A stretch of DNA of 40,532 bases from assembly GCA_009746045.1 (NCBI GenBank), contig RPFO01001117.1, positions 2,501 through 43,032 on the forward strand, written 5' to 3'. Origin of the DNA: Mesostigma viride (taxonomy: Eukaryota; Streptophyta; Mesostigmatophyceae; Mesostigmatales; Mesostigmataceae). The notes under the pieces are model-generated. The model saw nothing but the letters and a program-made list of their open reading frames with translations. It was not told the DNA's origin and made no database searches. Of this stretch, positions 32,001 to 40,038 are shown in pieces (position 1 is the stretch's first letter; each line of letters begins with the position of its first letter). Both the position numbers and the translations under genes were made by a program.

Positions 32001-32984
32001 TTCTTTGTTGTCCCTCACCCTCATGGCATGATCATGTTTGTGTGGCATGGGGATGATCAGCTTATTGCTGGGCCTAGGCAGGCTGTGGATGATTTTATTG
32101 CCAACGTGTCTAAGTCTTTTGAGATTGGCAAGCAGCTAGAGCTGGGCACCATTGCTATTAAGTTCTGTGGCACAATGTTGCAGCTTCAGAAGCAAGCAGA
32201 TCAGTGGGTCTGTGCAATGTACTCTCCATCAGATTACATGCACAGTTGTAAGGAAGTGCTGCAGACTAAAATCAAACCTTGTGACTGTCCCACCATTAGG
32301 GGCAAGCTGGGGTGGTTGTGTTCTACTTGTGCACCACACTTGGCAGTAGTCAGCAGGGTTGATGATGCAGTTCTTATGCAGGTAGGCCACAAGGCTATCA
32401 ACAAGCTCCTGCAGGCTGGTCCACCCCTTATCTTGCATTCCCTGGAACTCTTTAAGCCCATTCACATTCAGGCTATAATGGACAGTTCCATGGAATCACG
32501 GCAGATTACTCAACTGCAGGCTAGGGAGGCTGGCTTATTTTTTGTACAAAATGCTGACCAACCCATGTCACTCATCTCATGGTATAGCAGGCTACATAGG
32601 CGTAAAGCTGTTAGTAGCAATGCTGCTGAGTGCAGGGCAGTTGTGTCAGCTGTGCTACATGCCAGGTATCTCAATCATGTCCTGGTTTGGTTACAGAAGC
32701 AAGCAGGCAGTCAGGCTGGGGTGGTGGCTCACTTGCACACCGACAGTCAATCTCTCCTCAGTTTCCTTGACAACCCTTATGCTGTGCATACTGATTTGGA
32801 CTGGGTGATCCTGAAACAGGAGTGCACCTACTGGGAGTCTACCAATCATGTGCCGGACAAGGCCAACGCCGCGGATGCGTTGACCAAGGTGCCCCAGCTA
32901 GCACCTGAGCAGTACCAACTGCTCTATCACATGATGAACCCCTACGGCAAGCAGGCCAGCCTGCCCCCGCCGGTAGACACCTAG
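28887..32984 (+). CDS. copia-like pol polyprotein, unusual domain order
   Basis: This is an open frame of 1365 codons; real entry is probably by frameshift from gag near 28923. Domains in order: Gly-Lys repeat (about residues 52-70); CCHC knuckle C101-C104-H109-C114, then a second Cys/His-rich segment; integrase with an HHCC-type zinc site (LHLLYGH...CQHC), a D316-D369-E399 core and a GPA-type C-terminal module (VGTWLGPATILKF); a retropepsin-like domain with DTQA at D684 and ALLGDPFI about 70 residues on; reverse transcriptase with DIKRAFLKG and FVWHGDDQLIAG (D1056, D1057); RNase H with ISWYSRLHRRKAVSSNAAE, HTDSQSLL and ADALTKVP. In canonical copia elements protease precedes integrase; here no protease is seen before it. 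Polymerase motif C reads HGDD where YVDD is usual. No stop interrupts the frame. Confidence 0.93.
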   Translation: MSGLSPSPLYLFPPCVKRARGEESDEEGKARKAKDKRPVTLGEVKTLMSQFVKSLKGKGKGKGKGKGKGQGKGKGRSSPPGGNANKSSGAGSSTPKKDVKCVRCGRRGHSKDKCHKHKEHLPHLEVLCHKCLGPPHGDPAKCTKEPWQPPKCKSSHPHTCHDESCPLHHPISSSTAQAGTQDGRMLTGCQVNSVTSHSPPSCSAVKAVSKVGKVLKYYTETSDSEPRFTSLIPKVSRVMTQALSNISYEELALQLHLLYGHETCAEVVAAALGGTALRKACQLIRKHCQHCQMYAPKPPKWHVATPPKCKGRVVGDVFHIKGQPYLALKDAWSRYTAIEPLPGMDKSQLHRAILIAQARYYPVEALLLDQQFSCLAGAEGCEAIDLAGLEDHERQGIIERAIRSIKTLVAKEGENLLADSGSYADRALWATKICQILNRRPLLQTPYGIITPDGLQAGIYPPEVLAVYNAQRAHAASRLAAKDAKHPRPSFKEGDTVLFYKESGLGKVGTWLGPATILKFSSTGKTVHVKHNDTGHVHKCSPHRIKLYYTPLSDVAEEEELMVDSSVQLPGISGVPSEWLFGTHTGECDSHNTCAPQVTLSEPSQPQQVRPPVNEGTNQEGGQQDSTPSAVPAQPIPTVSKHGLAEAVRILQAAHRAKAHTAAGSAKVSRAGHSDNNPALVAVDTQAQVSIISALAVPHLELEPSPWQRVADFSGQASLTVKGQVTLNILGIPTPFQVLEGYTGNALLGDPFISYPGVTISCDRLEVQGLGGVSLDHFQVPLQTLVDTQPATVKFVAPKYAPGHEPRVADLVHSQKLHPKAFGLGKYDVAKMSPLSYEQIVQDCQTQEGFTKWVEAFRKAMDEWVVPDPRSPTHTPPVTPLERKPNGSKHLRLKFVCKHKQAADGSVIFHARPCVTEFKGSTDLTEADLYTPGIQQTSLKILLSVFLGHINQGDDYVCKATDIKRAFLKGSPEIAEQVWHGKVYVVNTPQVWSKDIPQPFLKANIGVEGLQSAPRIFRMSAQAVFEKLGARYDDIDPCFFVVPHPHGMIMFVWHGDDQLIAGPRQAVDDFIANVSKSFEIGKQLELGTIAIKFCGTMLQLQKQADQWVCAMYSPSDYMHSCKEVLQTKIKPCDCPTIRGKLGWLCSTCAPHLAVVSRVDDAVLMQVGHKAINKLLQAGPPLILHSLELFKPIHIQAIMDSSMESRQITQLQAREAGLFFVQNADQPMSLISWYSRLHRRKAVSSNAAECRAVVSAVLHARYLNHVLVWLQKQAGSQAGVVAHLHTDSQSLLSFLDNPYAVHTDLDWVILKQECTYWESTNHVPDKANAADALTKVPQLAPEQYQLLYHMMNPYGKQASLPPPVDT
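28923..28929 (+). promoter_or_regulatory. Candidate -1 frameshift site between gag and pol
   Basis: C CCC CCT lies in the 118-bp gag/pol overlap. In the gag frame the codons are CCC CCT, and slipping back one base enters the pol frame at CCC CCC TGC GTC. This fits the X XXY YYZ form of programmed -1 sites. A G-rich segment (GGGCACGGGGGGAGG) follows after about 9 bp. No stable pseudoknot was modelled. Confidence 0.4.
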
Positions 32985-34005
32985 TCCACCCCTCCCCAGG
33001 GAGGGTGGCTAGTCTCCCCACCCCTACTATGGGGCAACCCCTGTCAGGGGGTAGGGGTACCCAGACCCGGGCCCAGGCCACGGGGTGTCTTATCATCAGC
33101 ACTAGCTCCTGGGGAGGAGCTGAACCTGTATGCCTTGTAAGCCCTGTTTTATGGTGAATAAATTGAGTCTCTTTGACTTTGTCTCTCTCATGGAATTTCG
33201 TTAGCTCATCTCTTGGGAGGTGAGCTGTCAATCCTTCACAAGTGTGTCATTGTGTCAGTCATGGTGACAGTACTTGTACATGGCATTGTTATGTGGCTGG
33301 GTCATGTTCATGGTTACCTTGTACATGTGCATGTGCATGTGCATGTAACGTGTGACAGTCTTAGTCCTGTGACTGTGCCTGTTGTGTTTATGCTGCCATC
33401 TGGTCCCAGGACCTGTGGTAGGGTGATGGGCAGTCCACCCATTCGCCATGTGCAAATCAAGTGGAGAACCAGTTCCCACTTGTCAGTTGCCTGTGCTTAC
33501 CACCATGTGGCACTCACAGGTATCTGGCTGCTCTGGCCCAGGTCAGCAGTGGCAAAACATCAGGTCCTAAGCACCTGGGGAAGACCTCTGGTTTCACTAG
33601 AGTCATCCCATTGGTTTTTGGGAAGTGGATGTTGCATGGGGTTCCATCCACAAGTGGCAATCAAGCCCCCCTTTTTCTACCATCTGCAGTGACAGATGCC
33701 AGGGAAATGACGACAATTCGCTCCTTCAAAGATGGAAACTGGGCACTCCTTATATGCTGTGACATGTGACTTGCATGACGTCCTGTGTGACGAATGGCCG
33801 CAGTACCTCATTTATGTTTTCCCCACTATTGAGGGGGAGGAACCCCCGTAGTGCTTGGCAGGGTTAAATCAGCAGTCAGCATCAGTATAGTCCGTTTCTG
33901 GGGCCCTTCTCTAATCCAGTTGTGACTGTATGGGCTCTGGTTGCCTTGCAACGGTTGGTAGGTCAGACTTGGAGCATGTTCCAATCTGAAAGAAAACATA
34001 ATGGG
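32985..34005 (+). other. Untranslated region between pol and 3' LTR
   Basis: About 1 kb follows the pol stop, with no convincing coding frame. It holds short GT/CA-rich repeats (CATGTGCATGTGCATGTGCA at about 33326). The last bases before the LTR (GAAAGAAAACATAATGGG) are the best candidate for a polypurine tract, though it is interrupted. Confidence 0.6.
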
Positions 34006-34413
34006 AGTTAGCTGAGATACCTCGAGGCTGACTTGTGGCCGGAGCCACACAGGGGAACATACAGTGTGACCGGAGTTATTCTGGCGGAGACAGAATAACG
34101 GTGCCGAGCGCCGGTTGTGGCGCGACGCACACACGTGTACGCAAGTTACGTAGCTAGCAACTAGTCTAGTGGACGTTGTGCGTAGTAACGTTGCTCCAGG
34201 TCTAGAAGCCTCTAGAACCTGGACACGTGGCGGACAAGTGAGCGTAGTCCAGTTGTCCTAGGGATCTCGTGTGAGTGATGTGTCCACGACATATAATGTG
34301 TGCCCACATATGGAGTGAATAATGACAAGGAACGCCCGATCCCTGGCGTTGCTGCAGCCATCATTCTCACACTGAGTCCCCAACGTCTCCGACGTACATA
34401 TATATATCTAACT
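34006..34413 (+). repeat. 3' LTR (408 bp)
   Basis: It is identical to the 5' LTR except for A at 34031. It is followed immediately by GAACT (34414-34418), the target duplication, after which the interrupted gene resumes. Confidence 0.95.
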
Positions 34414-34414
34414 G

Positions 34415-34977
34415 AACTGTGACGACGGGCTTCCTGAAAGTTGGGCGGAATCTCTTCGGGATACCATCAAGAAGGCTTTTGGCGACTTGGGAACATCTGA
34501 GAAGGATCGTGGGCTTAGGTGGGCCTTGTGTGGACTTGTTACGAAGGCAATGGAGGGCGTCCCGGACAGGATTGTGGAGCGCGCGTTCGGGATTGACAGG
34601 CGCTTTGTCGCAACTGTTCGGGGTCACAGGGATGGAATGGAAGAAGGGGAGGACGACCTTTTGATGAGTGCGCCAGAGAGGAGGAGGAGGAAAGACGAGC
34701 TTCCGACGGAAGTCATTGCCCTGATACAAGCGTGCTGGAGGGATGATAACTTGACGCGGGCGTCTCCGAACATGAAGGATGTTCATTGTGAATGGACAAG
34801 AAAGGATTACAAACATACACTAGCGTTTTCGGAGGGTGCGCGCTACTATACTGTCTCCAAGTCGAAGATTTACGAAGTGTTCATTTCCCGCCATCCGGAG
34901 TTGAAGCCACCGCGGCGGATGGACACTAGGGAGGGGGGGGGGGTGGAGGGAGAGGAGGGCGTGAGGGGGGAAATCAG
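34415..34977 (+). CDS. DDE-type transposase-like gene, segment after the LTR element
   Basis: Coding resumes inside the target duplication with NCDDGLPESWAESLRDTIKK, FGDLGTSEKDRGLRWALCGL and VERAFGIDRRFVATVRGHRD. A stretch with LPTEVIALIQACWRDDNLTR, SPNMKDVHCEWTRKDYKH and YTVSKSKIYEVFISRHPELK follows. From memory, the LP..V...I..FW.D..TR.SPN.KDV pattern occurs in N-terminal parts of transposon-derived proteins with D-x-A-E-N-Y domains. The frame passes into a G12 run at about 34932-34943 and then stops at 34979-34981. The -1 frame is open through the G-run and carries the continuation, so a one-base change in that homopolymer is the simplest break. No start codon is present in this segment. 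Confidence 0.6.
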
Positions 34978-35650
34978 GTGATTATGGAGACGGAGGAGGG
35001 GATGTCAATGCCTCGCACGAATCAGAAGAGCACAGTTCATGTGGGATACACTTCTTTTTGCAAGCATATGCCCGCATGCGTCAAGGGGCGGTGGAAAATG
35101 CGGAACTTGTGCGCATGCCAGCACCACACTACCATGCAGTCCATGGTTGGGGAGTTGGCCAAATTTCGTGCAACTTTTCATGCCAGATGCGAGTGCGGAC
35201 CTGAATGCCACGCGTGCGATCATGGTAGCCAGCTCGACGTGGGGTCCTCCGTGCCCACATGTTCCATTTTCAAAGCCACTCACACGACAGAGTGGGTGAA
35301 CAAGTTTACTTGTGAGGTGGAGGGGATGAGGGAGGGGGGAGGTTCGAGGTCGTCTGTGGGGTCGTCGCGGCCGCAGGTTCAGCCTTTTCAGGGCGAACTT
35401 GAGGATCTGCCCATGCATGGGAGGGTGCTGGACGACGAGGAAGGGGTGCCCGATCATGACCTGGGCGAGGAGTTGGGGGTTTGCTCGATCCGGCGTAAGG
35501 CTTGTGTGTTGGGCACTTGCATGCCGGGCTCCCAAGTGTGGAATTCGGAACTTCATGTTATGCGAACGGGAGGAGGCTTCCAACCACCTGATTTCATGGA
35601 CCAGATACGAGATGCAGGATGTGCCGCCGGGTGCGGTTCTTGGGCCAGAG
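34944..35650 (+). pseudogene. DDE-type transposase-like gene, Cys-rich middle segment with frameshift
   Basis: The frame used from the G12 run onward encodes VHVGYTSFCKHMPACVKGRW, KMRNLCACQHHTTMQSMV and CECGPECHACDHGSQ, a cysteine/histidine-rich, probably zinc-binding region. Further on it reads DLGEELGVCSIRRKACVLG. Near 35520-35535 the protein-like frame changes by +1 to PKCGIRNFMLCEREEASNHL and ISWTRYEMQDVPPGAVLGPE, ending at a donor AG|GTAATT (35650/35651). The frame change needs one extra or two missing bases, so this copy is probably non-functional unless the sequence has errors. The last codon ends in phase 0, matching the next exon at 37629. Confidence 0.55.
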
Positions 35651-35765
35651 GTAATTTTTAGTGGAGTGGTTGCGCCCCAAGGCGTTTCTTTTGCAATGTT
35701 TCCTGAGGTTCTTGGGCCAGAGGTCAATTTTTAGTGGAGTGGTTGCGCCCCAAGGCGTTTCTTAA

Positions 35766-37452
35766 CCCCTAAATGGTCTTGCTGCCGATTTTCCGCCAAA
35801 AATCGAGTTCCAGCCGATGCATCGGCCCCTTCTCGGGGACCAGATGCCGCGAAATCTATTGAGAATTAGGAAACGTTTAGCTGAGAAGATCGAAAGTTTA
35901 TAAGTTTCTTCACAGCATGGTATATGGGTTTGCATACTTCTGACAAAGTTATAGAGGTGTTCTGGCCGGTCAAAGTACAAGGGGTCAGGGTACTTTTTCA
36001 CGTGCATCGTGCATTCCGGAAAACAACGACCTGGCCATGGCGGCTTGCGCCCACGCATGGCATTTACGTTTTCGTTCGAATTTTCTGACCAAACTTAGGA
36101 TATTGATTTTATACGTCCTAAAGATCATACAGGCCAATTTTTGGTTCGCGGGAATGCCATTTGATAGGTGTCGGCAGCGTTCTTGCTGGAAAAAACTGCG
36201 ATCAGGCCGGACGATAGAAACGTTGACAGCAATACCTTTCCGGCGTATTTTAAAGGATATATCGGTTTCTTTGTACTTTTTATGATACATAGTAGTCGTA
36301 AACGTGCAAGGGTGGCCAGAAATCGCCGAATCCAGCGACCATGCTGCACAACTTTGGTGTGCCGAAATGCGCCATTTTGCGGCCACCGCCTGGGCCAAGG
36401 TAACGCCATCCATGCCTGGTAAAGCTTAAGCATCGTTTTCCTATCGATGTTTGACGTTTATATGTACGTTCTAGCTTGTGTAGCACATTCTTTTTGCATT
36501 ATTCGTGCTCTTTCTTGACCCTGGCCTGGCCCCTTTCTAAAACACCCTCCTTAGATGCTTCCCTCAGTCAGTTGACCTGCCACAGGGTGATGGTGATAAG
36601 TTTTAGAGGCTGTATGGGTTTGAATACCTCCATATATGTTTGTTATACATTTCCCATACACATATTGCATGAGTGTGAGGCAGTTGGCTGGTCTCTGTGG
36701 CATCATCAAGCACGTAACTGGTGAGTAAAAGCTTCCCATTGACAGCATGTGCCACCAGGTGTGCTGGCCATCACCTGGCAAGCTATAGCAGCTTAGGCCT
36801 AGTTTATCCTTGCTAGGTCAGGCTGAAATAGGCTCAACATCACTAGTTTGTTGGTGGCTGCCTCCTAGAATGCATGCCTTGCGTAGGGTATCCGTACCAC
36901 GTTACCTACGTGCATGGACAAGGTAGCACCTGCACATAGGTGCCATGTAAGGGCAGTGTGATGATGCAGTTATGTTTCCCCATCATTGTGGAAGGGAAAT
37001 GTATTGTTTGGCATGGTTGGTGGCCATATTAGTAGGTAGTATGCCCACCCCTACCCCTTGGTTGCTTTTTACCAACGGTACCCCTAAGGGCTGTACTGGG
37101 TGTAACTGCTGGTATACTCACCCAAATGATGACCCCAATGGCTCAAACTGTTCAGCAACTAATTGTTTATCATCCCTGAAGTGGTAGGTGCCTAGCTCTT
37201 ATAACATAATTCAAAATGCACATTCTACCAAAAATGAAAACGCGCGTCTTGACCCCCCTGACTTTGACGGCAGTTATATATGGCCTACCCTGCATATATG
37301 TGAGGTTGTGATATACCAACCCGAAGGGCAACTCATGGACATGCTTGGCCCCCAAGGACAGCCATTGGATATGGGTAGGTTGGATGGCATCTGGTTTGCA
37401 AAATTGTGAAGATCCAGCCGATTTATCGGCAGGATCTCAGACCATTTAGGGG
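35766..37452. mobile_element. TTAA-flanked TIR element (piggyBac- or Kolobok-like)
   Basis: The target duplication is TTAA (35762-35765 and 37453-37456). The terminal inverted repeat CCCCTAAATGGTCT is 14 bp and perfect. Both ends also carry CTGCCGAT and a subterminal palindrome of the form CCAGCCGATNNATCGGC (about 35810 and 37415). TTAA targeting and a C-run terminus fit piggyBac; Kolobok elements also use TTAA. No transposase domain was recognised in the 1687 bp, so it is probably non-autonomous or carries captured sequence. It sits inside one of the 72-bp intron repeats. Confidence 0.85.
36972..37406 (+). CDS. Possible captured coding exons inside the TTAA element
   Basis: Two adjacent frames look protein-like. 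The first (to about 37184) encodes a hydrophobic stretch (LAWLVAILVGSMPTPTPWLL) and a Cys-rich segment (NGTPKGCTGCNCWYTHPND, SNCSATNC). The second (about 37240-37406) encodes NARLDPPDFDGSYIWPTL, ICEVVIYQPEGQLMDMLG and QPLDMGRLDGIWFAKL before a stop. GTAGGT after TGG at about 37182 could be a splice donor between them. The family was not recognised. The segment could be a remnant of the element's own gene or a captured host fragment. Confidence 0.25.
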
Positions 37453-37628
37453 TTAAGCAATGTTTCCTGAGGTTCTTGGGCCAGAGGTAATTTTTAGTGG
37501 AGTGGTTGCGCCCCAAGGCGTTTCTTTTTCAATTTTTCCTGAGGTCCTGTCTTTTTTCTTCCTACAGGTCATTGGTGGGTCGAAGTTGATGTCTTTTCTG
37601 TAATAATGTGCACATTGCGCATATGCAG

Positions 37629-38375
37629 GACGACTGTGACGAGATCGCAAAGGCTGGTGGGCAGCGATTGACGCAAGTCGACGTCAAGTCCACACCAACG
37701 GAGCTAAAGGAGGCGATTGTGGACAAGTGGCCGGACTTCATCCAGCATTGCTTCAACGCGTGGTGGCAAGCGGACGCCTCCAAGGAATGTCTCTCAAGGA
37801 TGCGGGTGGGGGACCTTGTATGCCACACAGATTACGCCGAGAACTACCAGTCTTACACCTATCACAATCTCCAAGCACAGTATTGGCATCCAGTCACATT
37901 CGTCCTTATGCCCTGGATCGTGCGCTACTTGGATCCAGCGTCGGGAAAGGTCGTGAGAAGGGAGTTTCACTTCATCGGACAGGGCGGAATGAAAAGGGAC
38001 GGGCGGGCCCTCCGTTTTGCTATCCTCAAAATCCTGGCGACACTACGGTCAGAAGGGGTAGAGGTGAAGCGCTTCATTGGGTGGTCGGACAATTGCTCCA
38101 TGCAGTTCAAGTCAAGGAATGTGATCGCGGAAATGGCCCGGCTGCTGACGGAGGATCCGCACCTGGAGTCATTTGAGTGGAATTACTTTGGGGAGCAGCA
38201 CGGAAAGGGGGAGGTGGATGGAGCTGGTGGGACTGTGAAGTGCATGTTGAGGAGGTGGCACATCAGGGAAGAGAACCAGGACAAACAGACGGCCGCCCAG
38301 TTGGTGGAGAATCTGGCGTCGGGGGCGGTGGGCGGGACCACAACGACCAGGCGTAACTTCTTCGAGTTCCCCGAG
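37629..38375 (+). CDS. DDE-type transposase-like catalytic exon
   Basis: This exon encodes the catalytic core of a transposon-derived DDE-type protein. It starts after GCATATGCAG (37628) with DDCDEIAKAGGQ and ends at FFEFPE before donor GTAATT (38376). Three conserved blocks carry candidate catalytic acids: CHTDYAENYQSYTYHN (D at 37830), RFIGWSDNCSMQFKSRN (D at 38088) and FGEQHGKGEVDGAGGTVK (E at 38211 or D at 38217). From family knowledge, the order D-x-A-E-N-Y, then S-D-x-x-x-x-Q-x-K, then H-G-K-G-x-x-D-G-x-G-G resembles a group of uncharacterised, repetitive proteins seen in animals and protists and thought to come from DNA transposons. All three blocks are intact here. The superfamily name was not determined, and no TIRs flanking the gene were identified. 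Confidence 0.75.
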
Positions 38376-38538
38376 GTAATTAAGTGTACAGTCCTCGTTC
38401 AGGGAATAGTTACGCCGGCCGTCGTTTCTAGGGCGTTCTTGGAGTCCTGGCGATCAGGAGTGCTTAATAAAACACAACTAGCTCGATGGTCTCGTAACTT
38501 CAACTTTCCCTTGTGCAAATCTTGTCTTCGACGCGCAG
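38376..38538 (+). other. 163-bp phase-0 intron with GCCGGC motif
   Basis: GTAATT at 38376 and ACGCGCAG ending at 38538 bracket a 163-bp intron; removing it joins two open frames in phase 0 (FFEFPE to VLPYSPGRG). It contains GTTACGCCGGCCGTCGTTTC (about 38408), nearly the same word as in the repeats at 24930-25500. AATAAA occurs at about 38466. Confidence 0.75.
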
Positions 38539-39270
38539 GTGCTTCCTTACAGCCCAGGGCGCGGCGAAATCAAAGGAGTGAAGAAGGCGCACTGGTGGCG
38601 CATGGACAAGTCGAATGTGACGCGCTTAATGCTGCGCCAGTATTCCTGCTATTGTGGCGGTGCGTGCGCCGAGGAAAGGTGGTGGGATTGTCGAAAGGAG
38701 TGGACCGACATGGACGGCTGGAATGTGGGAGGTGCTCGGATGAAGCTCCACAAACTGGGGGAGCCAGTGCAAAGGAACCCAAACGGACAAGGGGGGCACG
38801 CAGGGACGCGACTGAACAGACTACAGGCAGAGAGGACGATGATGGGAAGGAGACTGAAGCTGCGAGACATTTTTGCCGTCGAGTCCTACTCTGGTGATGA
38901 GTCCCACGATCCAGATCATCCATATTGGCTAGCGGAAGTCTTGCAGGAGCCTTATCAGGTGGCCGCTACTTTCGTGAGGCGAGTGGCCGACAGAAACGGC
39001 AAGGTCGATAGGGAGTTGTTCCGTAAGGGACAATGGGTGGTGGGGGTGCGCTACTGGGACAGATTTCCGGGTATGGCGACGATGTTCAAAATGGACGCCG
39101 ATGCCCAACCTGAACAGCCAAACTTGGTCAATTGCTACCTGTGCATGGACGCGGGGTTCGAACACACCATTGTTGTCAACCCAGCTAACAATCGCCAGGC
39201 CATCTTGACCATTCCGACAGACGTCGAGAAACGGCTCACGAACTTGGCCAAGAAGAGACCTGTTCAGTAG
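38539..39270 (+). CDS. DDE-type transposase-like C-terminal exon
   Basis: This exon begins after the acceptor at 38538 in phase 0 with VLPYSPGRGEIKGVKKAHWW and ends at TAG 39268-39270. It contains a Cys-rich motif, RQYSCYCGGACAEERWWDC, of the kind that follows the catalytic domain in related proteins. An Arg/Gly-rich linker follows, then a compact C-terminal region: HPYWLAEVLQEPYQVAATFV, ELFRKGQWVVGVRYWDRFPG and FEHTIVVNPANNRQAILTIP. The W-L-A-E-V / K-G-Q-W-V-V-G-V-R-Y pattern suggests a small beta-barrel, Tudor- or BAH-like module, but this is only a resemblance. The segment has no internal stop. Confidence 0.7.
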   Translation: MLPYSPGRGEIKGVKKAHWWRMDKSNVTRLMLRQYSCYCGGACAEERWWDCRKEWTDMDGWNVGGARMKLHKLGEPVQRNPNGQGGHAGTRLNRLQAERTMMGRRLKLRDIFAVESYSGDESHDPDHPYWLAEVLQEPYQVAATFVRRVADRNGKVDRELFRKGQWVVGVRYWDRFPGMATMFKMDADAQPEQPNLVNCYLCMDAGFEHTIVVNPANNRQAILTIPTDVEKRLTNLAKKRPVQ

Positions 39271-39876
39271 GCCAGCTCGCCCGGGCTTGGTTGGACGAGG
39301 TGGACAGCCTTGAGAGCACGTGCTTCGTTGTGAGCACTTGCCTTTCAGCCGTGATTTGCAAACGAGTTCCTTGTCCTGAATTGTAAAGCTCGATTCATGC
39401 TCTTTTAAGGAAGTGTATAATATTATCCAGATCATGTATATATTTAGATCTAGACCTGAGTTCAAATAACATTTCTTAGAGGGCTGAGATGCGCGAGGTC
39501 CAGCATACATGTATATATCCATGGAGACATGTTACAAACTCAAATGTTTCATTGTACGTACCACTAGCTCGTCGACGGGGGTATCCCATGTAATGTATGA
39601 TTTATGAATTAATTAATCGCTTAATTGTACAATTTAAATGGATCATGAACTTGTCAAGTGGCCTAATTTGGTTTATTTGGTTCATCATTTATTGATCTCA
39701 ATCATTCTTAATTGAATCTCGAGCAATAGCAATCGTGAAGCAGATCCTAATCATGTGATTCGCATAACATTTGAGAATAGGCAACAAGTGCTACTTTGAG
39801 GAATGCGGGGTTGGTCAGGTTATTATAGAGCTAGAGCTACAAACGGCACATATATTGCAAACTTTGCGCTCCAGGC
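39271..39876. other. 3' flank with no recognised gene
   Basis: This is AT-rich sequence after the transposase stop. TGTAA occurs at about 39381 and 39590 and could act as an algal-type polyadenylation signal. No coding frame or repeat was found. Confidence 0.4.
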
Positions 39877-40038
39877 ATGGAATTTCAAAAGTACCAAAAT
39901 TGGAGCAGTAGATGTTGGGGACGCCCTGGTGAGATCGAGAGCTGGTCGCCCACCGCCTTCCCCGCGCGCGGGGTAAGGCAGGGGCGCCCCTGCTCCTTCT
40001 CACCTTTAAGACCCGGCGGACAACATTTCTTTTCTCAG

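Larger units (their letters stand above)
25903..34413 (+). mobile_element. Full-length Ty1/copia-like LTR retrotransposon
   Basis: The element is 8511 bp with 408-bp LTRs differing at one noticed base (25928 C versus 34031 A), flanked by the 5-bp duplication GAACT (25898-25902 and 34414-34418). The ends are AGTTAG...CTAACT, not TG...CA. It contains a multi-frame gag region and one long pol frame with integrase, retropepsin-like, reverse transcriptase and RNase H domains. It is classed as copia-like from the RT and RNase H sequence and from integrase preceding RT. The near-identical LTRs point to a recent insertion. It splits the coding region of the DDE-type transposase-like gene. Confidence 0.95.
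35639..37560 (+). repeat. 72-bp tandem triplication covering a splice donor
   Basis: The segment CTTGGGCCAGAGGTAATTTT plus GTTGCGCCCCAAGGCGTTTC occurs at 35639-35710, at 35711 onward, and again at 37475-37545. The second copy is split by the TTAA element (35762-37456). The first copy includes the last exon bases and the intron donor. The second copy has GTCAATT at the donor position, whereas the third keeps GTAATT. This makes two intact alternative donor-like sites within one intron. Confidence 0.85.
35651..37628 (+). other. Intron of the DDE gene, enlarged by repeats and a transposon
   Basis: The donor GTAATT is at 35651 and the best acceptor is GCATATGCAG, ending at 37628. Both flanking exons are phase 0. 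An alternative acceptor (TTCTTCCTACAG) ends at 37567. Without the TTAA element and the extra 72-bp copies, the intron would be only about 150-300 bp. Confidence 0.6.

Noticed and set aside
33213-33692. 159-codon frame downstream of pol
   Set aside because: The composition follows GT/CA repeats, no domain was recognised, and it lies in the untranslated part of the LTR element.
38888-38915. Hammerhead ribozyme-like GGTGATGAGTCC word
   Set aside because: It lies in a coding exon and lacks the second core segment and the flanking stems.
39940-40010. Reverse transcriptase motif (GVRQGRPCSFSP)
   Set aside because: Only this short string matches; no other RT motifs occur nearby and the sequence looks like an intron or leader before the acceptor at 40038.
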